Shown here: piece after piece, positions 1 to 5,807 of the stretch
Layout: each line of letters opens with the position of its first letter
Position numbering within the stretch: the first letter of the stretch is position 1
Source: an uncultured Bacillota bacterium
GTDB lineage: Bacteria; Bacillota; Clostridia; Lachnospirales; Lachnospiraceae
Assembly: GCA_905200905.1 (NCBI GenBank)
Contig: CAJKMA010000104.1
Span: 1-6,339, forward strand
Direction of reading: 5' to 3'
Length of the DNA stretch: 6,339 nucleotides
Made by a program: the position numbers and the translations under genes
Notes under the pieces: generated by a model
Told to the model about the DNA's origin: nothing
The model's input: only the letters and a program-made list of their open reading frames with translations
Databases searched by the model: none

Positions 1-44
1 ATAAGAAAACTATACAATTAAGAAAATATATAAGGGGAAGAACT

Positions 45-917
45 ATGACATTAAGGCATTTTAGAATTTTTTCAGAGGTATGCCGCTTGGAAAGCATTAC
101 CCTTGCTGCAGAAAGCATGAATATGGCACAGCCAGCAGTAAGTTATGCAATTAAAGAAATGGAAAATTATTATGAAACGAAATTGTTTGAAAGAATGAAC
201 CGAAGGCTTTATATTACAGAAGCAGGAGAGCAATTATTATTATATACAGATTCTATTCTGGCGCAGTTTGATGAGGTAAGAGATGTGTTAAGAGATAAAA
301 ATGCAGTGACAAAAGTGAAAATAGGAACCAATGTTTCTTATGGTATCAGTTGGCTTCCATCCTTGAGTGCTGGATTTTTGAGACAGTATCCTGAAATTCC
401 TTTGTATACTTTAGTAGAGAATTCCAGACAGATTGAAGAAAAATTACTTCGCAATGAACTAGATTTTGGAATTATGGATTATCCTACACATTCAGAATAT
501 TTTATTAGTCGCCTGATTAAAGAAGAAACCATGTCTGTAGTATGTGCAGAGGATTATTCATTGCCACAATCCATACAAATTCAACAATTACAAGAAATTC
601 CGTTGTTATTAAGAGAAGATGGGAGTGGTTCCCGTAGTCTGATTGAAAATCTTTTAAATAAATATAAAATTTTGCCAAATGTTGTTATGGAAAGTAGTAG
701 TGATCGTAGTTTGATTGAAGCTTGCAGCCAAAACAGGGGGGTTCTTTTTCTTACAACTGCAGAGATAACTCCTTACATATCCAGCCATAAATTAAGAGAG
801 ATTCAAATAGAAGGAATAGAAATTAAGAGATATTACTATTTGGTGTATCATAAAAGTAAGTTTTTAACAAAAAGCATGAAATTCTTTAAAACTTACATAG
901 AGCAAAAAGAAAAGTAA
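45..917 (+). CDS. LysR-family transcriptional regulator
   Basis: Complete 290-residue protein, the usual length for a LysR-type regulator (LTTR). Residues 1-62 form the winged helix-turn-helix: MTLRHFRIFSEV opens helix 1, the SITLAAESMNMAQPAVSYAIKEME stretch (about 17-40) supplies the turn and recognition helix, and KLFERMNRR...ITEAG (46-61) is the wing. About residues 90-290 form the periplasmic-binding-protein-like effector domain that senses a small molecule in this family. The ATG at 45 is preceded by a good Shine-Dalgarno, AGGGGA at 33-38. The gene lies 154 bp upstream of rho on the same strand. LTTRs often regulate a divergent neighbour, which would lie left of the window. The ligand and targets cannot be read from the sequence. 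Family assignment is firm; the specific role is unknown. Confidence 0.95.
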   Translation: MTLRHFRIFSEVCRLESITLAAESMNMAQPAVSYAIKEMENYYETKLFERMNRRLYITEAGEQLLLYTDSILAQFDEVRDVLRDKNAVTKVKIGTNVSYGISWLPSLSAGFLRQYPEIPLYTLVENSRQIEEKLLRNELDFGIMDYPTHSEYFISRLIKEETMSVVCAEDYSLPQSIQIQQLQEIPLLLREDGSGSRSLIENLLNKYKILPNVVMESSSDRSLIEACSQNRGVLFLTTAEITPYISSHKLREIQIEGIEIKRYYYLVYHKSKFLTKSMKFFKTYIEQKEK

Positions 918-926
918 AGGAGTACT

Positions 927-954
927 TTGCAAATTATAAAAAGTGTGCTATGAT
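927..954 (+). promoter_or_regulatory. Predicted sigma-A promoter of rho (extended -10)
   Basis: TTGCAA at 927-932 is a 4/6 match to the -35 consensus. After a 16-bp spacer comes TATGAT at 949-954, a 5/6 match to -10. TG at 946-947 sits directly before it with one base between, giving an extended -10 (TGCTATGAT). The start point should fall near 961, leaving an untranslated leader of about 110 nt before the rho ATG. It starts 10 bp after the LysR stop codon. Read by eye; no transcript data. Confidence 0.6.
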
Positions 955-956
955 AG

Positions 957-975
957 ATTTATCTTCAAGATAAAT
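957..975. repeat. Perfect 19-bp palindrome at the rho start point (candidate operator)
   Basis: ATTTATCTT (957-965), one central C (966), then AAGATAAAT (967-975), a perfect 9-bp inverted repeat. It begins two bases after the predicted -10 box and covers the predicted transcription start. Its inner part, TATCTTCAAGATA, fits the loose LysR-type T-N11-A dyad pattern. It could instead fold in RNA as an 8-bp AU-rich stem with a triloop at the very 5' end of the rho leader. It is not an intrinsic terminator, since it is AT-rich and no T run follows. Its function is unknown. Confidence 0.5.
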
Positions 976-1071
976 GATAATATTATTCAAGTCAGTTCAG
1001 ACGTAATTCCACAAATCAGTAAAAACAATTGGAAATGACGAACAAAGTAAAACTTTCGAGAGGAATATAGA

Positions 1072-2493
1072 ATGAGAGAAAAATATGCATCCTTGTCCCT
1101 TGGGGCTTTAAAAGAGATTGCAAAAGCAAGGGGTTTAAAAGGAATTTCTACTTTAAAAAAGAGCGAGTTAGTAGAACGAATGGTTCAGGCGGATGAAGAA
1201 GAAAAGAAGAAAGTTGAAAGTGCTGAAGAAAGTATTCAGGTAAAGCCAGAAGCGGTGAATGCAGAAGAAGAGCAGAAAGAGAGTAGGAAATTAGAAGAAA
1301 GAAAATATCAGAGAGAAGAAAATCAGGAAAATAAGGCAACCAGGGCGCCTATGGAACAATCAGAATTGGATAGTGGACTAACAGTAAGCGGAATTTTAGA
1401 GGTACTTCCGGATGGTTATGGATTTATCAGAAGTGATAATTATCTGCCTGGAGATAATGACGTGTATGTTTCACCATCCCAGATACGTAGATTTAATCTA
1501 AAAACAGGAGATATTTTAAGAGGAAATACAAGAGTCAAGAGTCAGAATGAAAAATTTTCTGCTTTGTTGTATGTGACACATATCAATGGAATCCGAGCGA
1601 ATGAAATGCAGAGAATGAATTTTGAGGATATGACGCCTATTTTCCCAAATGAGAGACTTCATCTGGAGAGACCAGGTGGAAGTATGGCTATGAGAATTAC
1701 AGACCTGGTAAGTCCTATTGGTAAGGGACAAAGGGGAATGATTGTTTCACCTCCAAAAGCTGGTAAAACTACACTTTTAAAGGATGCAGCAAAATCTATT
1801 TTGAAAAATAATCCGGAGATGCACTTGATTATTTTGCTTATTGATGAGCGTCCAGAAGAAGTCACAGATATGAAGGAATCCATTAAGGGAAAAAATGTTG
1901 AAATCATCTATTCTACCTTTGATGAATTACCAGAACATCATAAACGAGTATCTGAAATGACCATTGAGAGAGCTAAGCGTCTAGTGGAACATAAAAAAGA
2001 TGTGACAATTTTTATTGACAGCATCACTAGGTTAGCAAGAGCATATAATCTGACTGTTCCGCCTAGTGGACGAACCTTATCTGGTGGTTTGGATCCAGCA
2101 GCGCTGCATATGCCCAAACGTTTCTTTGGAGCAGCACGAAATATGAGGGAAGGTGGAAGCCTGACAATTTTGGCAACAGCTCTTGTGGATACTGGAAGTA
2201 AAATGGATGATGTTGTTTACGAAGAGTTCAAAGGAACAGGAAACATGGAATTGATTCTGGATAGGAAGCTTCAGGAAAAAAGAGTATTTCCGGCAATTGA
2301 TATTGTAAAATCAGGAACACGAAGAGAAGACCTTCTCTTAAGCCAGGAAGAACAAGAGGCTGTGGATATTATGCGAAAAGCTTTAAATGGCATGAAGTCA
2401 GACGAAGCTACAGAAAATATTTTGAATATGTTTGCAAAAACCAGAGACAATCGAGAATTTGTCCAGATGATAAAAAAACAGAGAATCGTATAG
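1072..2493 (+). CDS. rho: Transcription termination factor Rho
   Basis: Hexameric RNA-dependent ATPase and 5'-3' RNA translocase that releases RNA from elongating polymerase. It has 473 residues against 419 in E. coli. Residues 5-40 are the Rho_N SAP-like helical domain. Residues 41-98 are a charged, probably disordered insertion. About 103-170 is the cold-shock-like primary RNA-binding domain (GYGFIR at 115-120, then VSPSQIRRFNLKTGD). The Walker A loop is PPKAGKT (227-233, lysine 232). The catalytic glutamate lies in LLIDERPEEV (E259), and Walker B is IFIDSITRLARAYN with D316. Downstream are the SGRTLSGG Q-loop region and EFKGTGNMEL...EKRVFPAID. Every ATPase element is present, so the enzyme should be active. 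The start is set by GAGAGGA at 1058-1064, 7 nt before the ATG. Transcription should stop at the hairpin directly after the stop codon. Confidence 0.98.
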   Translation: MREKYASLSLGALKEIAKARGLKGISTLKKSELVERMVQADEEEKKKVESAEESIQVKPEAVNAEEEQKESRKLEERKYQREENQENKATRAPMEQSELDSGLTVSGILEVLPDGYGFIRSDNYLPGDNDVYVSPSQIRRFNLKTGDILRGNTRVKSQNEKFSALLYVTHINGIRANEMQRMNFEDMTPIFPNERLHLERPGGSMAMRITDLVSPIGKGQRGMIVSPPKAGKTTLLKDAAKSILKNNPEMHLIILLIDERPEEVTDMKESIKGKNVEIIYSTFDELPEHHKRVSEMTIERAKRLVEHKKDVTIFIDSITRLARAYNLTVPPSGRTLSGGLDPAALHMPKRFFGAARNMREGGSLTILATALVDTGSKMDDVVYEEFKGTGNMELILDRKLQEKRVFPAIDIVKSGTRREDLLLSQEEQEAVDIMRKALNGMKSDEATENILNMFAKTRDNREFVQMIKKQRIV

Positions 2494-2524
2494 ACAAGAG
2501 GCGGAGAAATCCGCCTCTTGTTTT
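2494..2524. terminator. Intrinsic terminator of rho, shared with convergent uvrB
   Basis: A perfect 12-bp stem, ACAAGAGGCGGA (2494-2505) with TCCGCCTCTTGT (2510-2521), closed by a GAAA (GNRA-type) loop. On the plus strand TTGTTTTA follows, a short but usable T tract for rho. On the minus strand the same stem follows the uvrB stop codon (2525-2523), but the downstream sequence is only TCTATA, so termination of uvrB may be weaker. The stem begins on the base after the rho stop codon and the T tract lies in the uvrB stop codon. Confidence 0.88.
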
Positions 2525-4505
2525 ACAGTTCTTCCAGATTCTTTTTTAATTCAACCATTTTATCACGCAACTGGGCAGCCATTTCAAAATTCAAATCTGC
2601 GGCAGCAGACTGCATCTGCTTTTTCACTTGGTTAATCAATTTTTCTAGTTCTTTCTTGCTCATGGATTCTGGATCCTTCATCATTTTATCTTCTGTTTCA
2701 GCTACAGCTTTTGAAATACTGATTAAATCGCGTACAGCCTTTTTGATGGTTTTCGGTGTAATTCCGTGTTCTTCATTATATTTTTTCTGTAAAGTTCTTC
2801 TTCGCATGGTTTCATCAATAGCCAGACGCATGGAATCCGTAATTACATCTGCATACATAATAACACGTCCTTCAGCATTACGAGCCGCACGTCCAATGGT
2901 CTGAATCAGGGATACTTCAGAACGTAAAAAGCCTTCTTTATCTGCATCTAAAATGGCTACCAAGGTAATTTCTGGTATATCCAATCCCTCTCTTAAAAGA
3001 TTAATTCCTACCAGAACATCGAAAACATTTAGGCGCATGTCACGGATAATCTGGGTTCGTTCCAGGGTATCAATATCAGAGTGTAGATATTTCACACGGA
3101 TTCCCAAGTCTTTCATATATTCCGTTAAATCTTCAGCCATTCGTTTGGTCAGTGTAGTAATTAAAATTTTATTTCCTTTTTCTACTTCTTTATGGACTTC
3201 ACCAATTAGGTCGTCAATCTGGCCTTCTACAGGCCGTACTTCGACCTTAGGGTCTAAAAGTCCTGTGGGACGAATAATTTGTTCTGCCCGAAGCAATTCA
3301 TGATTTTCCTCATACTCCCCCGGAGTTGCAGATACAAATAAAATCTGGTCAATCTTATCTTCAAATTCCCCAAAATTCAATGGCCTGTTATCCTTTGCGG
3401 AGGGGAGACGAAATCCATAATCTACTAATGTTTGCTTTCTCGATTGGTCACCAGCATACATACCACGAATTTGAGGTATGGTTTTATGTGATTCATCTAT
3501 TATAATAAGAAAGTCGTCTCCAAAGTAATCAATAAGTGTATATGGAGGCTGTCCTGGTTGGAGTCCAGAAAGATGTCTGGAATAGTTTTCTACGCCAGAG
3601 CAAAATCCGGTTTCTTTAAGCATTTCAATATCAAAATTGGTTCTCTCGGAGATTCGTTGAGCTTCCAAGAGTTTGTCTTCACTTTTAAAATACTCGACAC
3701 GCTCTTTTAATTCCTCCTCAATGGCGTCTGCTGCTTTAAAAATTTTTTCCATGGGTACTACATAATGGGAGGCTGGAAAAATAGCAATGTGATTTAATGC
3801 ATTTTTTATTTCACCGGTAAGAATATCAATTTCTGTAATGCGGTCAATTTCATCTCCGAAAAATTCCACCCGCACCGCAGTGTCTGTATAATCTGCAGGA
3901 TAAATTTCTACTACATCACCTCTCACACGGAAGGTACCTCTGTGAAAGTCGGCTTCATTGCGGTCATATTGGATATCAATTAGATTTCGGATTACCTCGT
4001 CACGGTCTTTCTCCATACCAGGGCGAAGGGAAATAATCATATTTTGATAATCATCAGGGCTTCCGATTCCATAGATGCAGGAAACACTGGAAACAATAAT
4101 CACATCTTTTCGCTCACTCAAGGAGGAGGTAGCAGATAGACGCAATTTATCAATTTCATCATTTACAGAAGAATCCTTGGCAATATACGTGTCTGAAGAA
4201 GGAACGTAGGCCTCTGGCTGATAATAGTCATAGTAAGATACAAAGTACTCTACTGCATTCTTGGGAAAAAATTCTTTGAACTCTCCATATAATTGTGCCG
4301 CTAAAGTTTTGTTGTGGGCAATAATTAAAGTGGGTTTATTTATTTGTTGAATGACGTTTGCCATTGTAAAGGTTTTACCTGAGCCAGTGACACCCAGAAG
4401 GGTCTGGCATTGGTTGCCTTCTTTAAAGCCTTTCACTAATTGTTCTATGGCTTGGGGTTGGTCGCCAGTAGGGGCGTATTCTGATACTAATTCAAAATGA
4501 TCCAT
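2523..4505 (-). CDS. uvrB: Excinuclease ABC subunit B (UvrB)
   Basis: DNA-damage-verifying helicase-like subunit of nucleotide excision repair. UvrA loads it at lesions and it then recruits the nuclease UvrC. It has 660 residues, matching the usual family size. Walker A is GVTGSGKT (38-45, lysine 44). The beta-hairpin that inserts between DNA strands carries YYDYYQPEAY, with tyrosines 91, 92, 94 and 95. Walker B is the DESH box with D337-E338. Helicase motif VI is QTIGRAAR (535-542). The C-terminal UVR domain (about 617-651, KKELEKLI...FEMAAQLRDKM) is the UvrC contact. The ATG at 4505-4503 follows AAGAGGAA (plus-strand 4518-4511). It is transcribed convergently with rho and divergently from hrcA. 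No uvrA is in view on either side. A LexA box over its start point predicts SOS induction. Nothing is truncated or missing. Confidence 0.98.
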   Translation of the reverse strand: MDHFELVSEYAPTGDQPQAIEQLVKGFKEGNQCQTLLGVTGSGKTFTMANVIQQINKPTLIIAHNKTLAAQLYGEFKEFFPKNAVEYFVSYYDYYQPEAYVPSSDTYIAKDSSVNDEIDKLRLSATSSLSERKDVIIVSSVSCIYGIGSPDDYQNMIISLRPGMEKDRDEVIRNLIDIQYDRNEADFHRGTFRVRGDVVEIYPADYTDTAVRVEFFGDEIDRITEIDILTGEIKNALNHIAIFPASHYVVPMEKIFKAADAIEEELKERVEYFKSEDKLLEAQRISERTNFDIEMLKETGFCSGVENYSRHLSGLQPGQPPYTLIDYFGDDFLIIIDESHKTIPQIRGMYAGDQSRKQTLVDYGFRLPSAKDNRPLNFGEFEDKIDQILFVSATPGEYEENHELLRAEQIIRPTGLLDPKVEVRPVEGQIDDLIGEVHKEVEKGNKILITTLTKRMAEDLTEYMKDLGIRVKYLHSDIDTLERTQIIRDMRLNVFDVLVGINLLREGLDIPEITLVAILDADKEGFLRSEVSLIQTIGRAARNAEGRVIMYADVITDSMRLAIDETMRRRTLQKKYNEEHGITPKTIKKAVRDLISISKAVAETEDKMMKDPESMSKKELEKLINQVKKQMQSAAADLNFEMAAQLRDKMVELKKNLEEL

Positions 4506-4525
4506 AAATTTTCCTCTTTTCGTTC

Positions 4526-4541
4526 AAGAACAAATGTTCTT
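4526..4541. promoter_or_regulatory. LexA (SOS) box in front of uvrB
   Basis: AAGAACAAATGTTCTT is a palindrome containing GAAC-N4-GTTC (4528-4531 and 4536-4539), the core of the Gram-positive LexA operator. It lies 20 bp before the uvrB start codon and covers the predicted uvrB transcription start near 4540, where bound LexA would block initiation. uvrB is a classic SOS gene, which supports the reading. A further GTTC (4522-4525) forms a second, overlapping palindrome. Assignment is by consensus and context. Confidence 0.85.
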
Positions 4542-4546
4542 AATCT

Positions 4547-4575
4547 ATTTTATATTAAGTACTAGGTAGTGTCAA
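4547..4575 (-). promoter_or_regulatory. Predicted sigma-A promoter of uvrB
   Basis: On the minus strand a perfect TTGACA -35 (plus-strand 4575-4570) is followed after 17 bp by TAAAAT (4552-4547), a 5/6 match to the -10 consensus. An overlapping TATAAA two bases upstream is an alternative at 15-bp spacing. Transcription would start near 4540, inside the LexA box, leaving a leader of about 35 nt. Confidence 0.75.
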
Positions 4576-4610
4576 CTCTATATTTGAATTATAAAATAAA
4601 TATAAAGCCC

Positions 4611-4639
4611 TTGACAAATATATATCCTAGTGATATCTT
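4611..4639 (+). promoter_or_regulatory. Predicted sigma-A promoter of the hrcA-grpE operon
   Basis: A perfect TTGACA at 4611-4616, a 17-bp spacer, and TATCTT at 4634-4639 (4/6), helped by TG at 4631-4632 (extended -10, TGATATCTT). The start point would be near 4646, so the CIRCE operator begins about 7 bp into the transcript. This is the standard layout for a vegetative promoter controlled by HrcA. Its -35 is 35 bp from the -35 of the divergent uvrB promoter. Confidence 0.75.
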
Positions 4640-4652
4640 AAGAACATAGATG

Positions 4653-4679
4653 TTAGCACTCCACATCAACGAGTGCTAA
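4653..4679. promoter_or_regulatory. CIRCE operator (HrcA binding site)
   Basis: TTAGCACTC (4653-4661), nine spacer bases, then GAGTGCTAA (4671-4679). Both arms match the CIRCE consensus exactly with the canonical N9 spacing. The inverted repeat continues two more bases on each side (TG...CA, 4651-4681). It lies between the promoter and the hrcA start. HrcA bound here should repress the operon until heat or unfolded protein depletes active HrcA through GroEL titration, as known in Bacillus subtilis. Confidence 0.98.
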
Positions 4680-4690
4680 CAACAAAAATA

Positions 4691-4699
4691 GGGGAGGGG
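4691..4699 (+). promoter_or_regulatory. hrcA ribosome binding site (decides the start)
   Basis: GGGGAGGGG contains the core GGAGG at 4693-4697, 8 nt before the ATG at 4706. This strong site selects that ATG. The upstream in-frame GTG at 4673 lies inside the right arm of CIRCE and has no suitable site in front of it. Confidence 0.88.
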
Positions 4700-4705
4700 C
4701 ATAAG

Positions 4706-5758
4706 ATGGAACTGGTAACTGAATTAGATGAAAGAAAACGAAAAATTCTGAAAGCCATTATCCAGACTTATCTGGAGACTGGTGAGCCGGTAGGTTCCAG
4801 AACGATTTCCAAATATACGGATTTGAATCTTAGCTCCGCAACCATCCGAAATGAGATGTCGGACCTGGAGGAGTTGGGCTACATTATTCAGCCGTATACT
4901 TCTGCTGGACGGATTCCTTCAGACCTTGGTTATCGCCTGTATGTAGATGAGCTCATGCGAGAGAAAGAGCAAGAGGTATCAGAAATCAAGGAACTGATGA
5001 TTGAGAAAACCGATAAGATGGAAAAAGTGTTAAAACAGGTTGTTAAGGTGTTGGCATCCAATACCAATTATGCAACCATGATTACAGGTCCAACTTATCA
5101 TAGAAACAAGTTGAAATTTATCCAATTATCTAAAGTTAGTGAGCGCCAGCTTTTAGCGGTAGTAGTGGTGGAAGGAAACATTGTGAAAAACCACATTGTT
5201 GATTTAGAAGTACCTATGGATGAAGAAACTATATTGAAGCTAAATCTTTTGTTAAATACACAGCTTAATGGACTTACCATAGAAGAAATTAATCTTGCCA
5301 TGATTTCAAAGCTAAAAGAACAAGCTGGTAGTTACAGCGCTGTTATTAGCAGTGTGATCGATGCAGTTGCTCAAGCCATTGCTGTAGATGAAGAAGAGAT
5401 GCAGATTTACACCAGTGGCGCTACAAATATTTTTAAATATCCGGAGCTGGCAGATAAAACAAAAGCCAGCGAACTGATTTCAGCTTTTGAGGAAAAGCAA
5501 GCACTAGCAGAATTCGTAAAAGATACTATGGAAAATGAACAAGGAGACCCAGGTACTGGCATTCAGGTTTATATTGGAGATGAAAGTCCTGTAAAAACTA
5601 TGAAAGATTGCAGTGTTGTAACAGCTACCTATGATTTGGGAGAAGGAATGCAGGGTACTATTGGCATCATCGGTCCCAAAAGGATGGATTATGAAAATGT
5701 GGTAGATAATTTGAAAACCTTAAAAAATCAGCTGGATCATATTTTTAAGAAAACATAG
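4706..5758 (+). CDS. hrcA: Heat-inducible transcription repressor HrcA
   Basis: Repressor of class I heat-shock genes (the dnaK and groE operons), acting as a dimer on CIRCE. From the ATG at 4706 it has 350 residues, near the usual size. Residues 1-72 are the winged helix-turn-helix, with GEPVGSRTISK (26-36), the recognition region LSSATIRNEMSDLEELGYI (42-60) and the family signature TSAGRIPS (65-72). The rest is the GAF-like domain with the HrcA-specific insertion, ending in GTIGIIGPKRMDYENVV...L, typical of HrcA C-termini. A longer reading frame starts from GTG 4673, but that codon is inside the operator, so the ATG is preferred. hrcA is first in the operon, 49 bp before grpE, and should autoregulate through CIRCE. 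Confidence 0.97.
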   Translation: MELVTELDERKRKILKAIIQTYLETGEPVGSRTISKYTDLNLSSATIRNEMSDLEELGYIIQPYTSAGRIPSDLGYRLYVDELMREKEQEVSEIKELMIEKTDKMEKVLKQVVKVLASNTNYATMITGPTYHRNKLKFIQLSKVSERQLLAVVVVEGNIVKNHIVDLEVPMDEETILKLNLLLNTQLNGLTIEEINLAMISKLKEQAGSYSAVISSVIDAVAQAIAVDEEEMQIYTSGATNIFKYPELADKTKASELISAFEEKQALAEFVKDTMENEQGDPGTGIQVYIGDESPVKTMKDCSVVTATYDLGEGMQGTIGIIGPKRMDYENVVDNLKTLKNQLDHIFKKT

Positions 5759-5790
5759 AGATAGGCAGCAAAGTTAAGATATAAAAATAG

Positions 5791-5798
5791 AAAGGCGG
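5791..5798 (+). promoter_or_regulatory. grpE ribosome binding site (supports GTG start)
   Basis: AAAGGCGG lies 9 nt before the GTG at 5808. An in-frame TAA at 5799-5801 rules out any start further upstream, and the next in-frame ATG is residue 84, inside the conserved coiled coil. The GTG is therefore the only plausible start. Confidence 0.7.
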
Positions 5799-5807
5799 TA
5801 AGAATTC

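Noticed and set aside
11..18. TATACAAT as a possible -10 box for the LysR gene
   Set aside because: The window edge removes the -35 region and the DNA is very AT-rich, so it cannot be told from background.
917..952. AAGGAG right after the LysR stop with possible tiny reading frames (TTG at 927, 8 codons; ATG at 950, 7 codons)
   Set aside because: The TTG is close to the site but lies in the predicted rho -35 box, so the frame would exist only on readthrough transcripts. The ATG is 27 nt away. There is no coding evidence for either.
1039..1058. Small inverted repeat (AAAGT-AAA-ACTTT) before the rho ribosome binding site
   Set aside because: A five-bp AU-rich stem with a triloop is too weak to claim as a regulatory hairpin.
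2518..3303. Plus-strand open frames of 128 and 116 codons within uvrB
   Set aside because: They are antisense to conserved UvrB sequence and have no family resemblance. They are shadows of uvrB.
4561..4631. Inverted hexamers ACTAGG (4561-4566) and CCTAGT (4626-4631), one in the spacer of each divergent promoter
   Set aside because: Only six bases match, the flanks differ, and the hexamer sits at different offsets within the two spacers. This is likely chance.
4642..4655. Possible second LexA box, GAAC-N6-GTTA, at the hrcA start point
   Set aside because: The spacer is six bases instead of four and the second half-site is GTTA, so it does not fit the operator seen in front of uvrB. The GTTA belongs to the CIRCE left arm.
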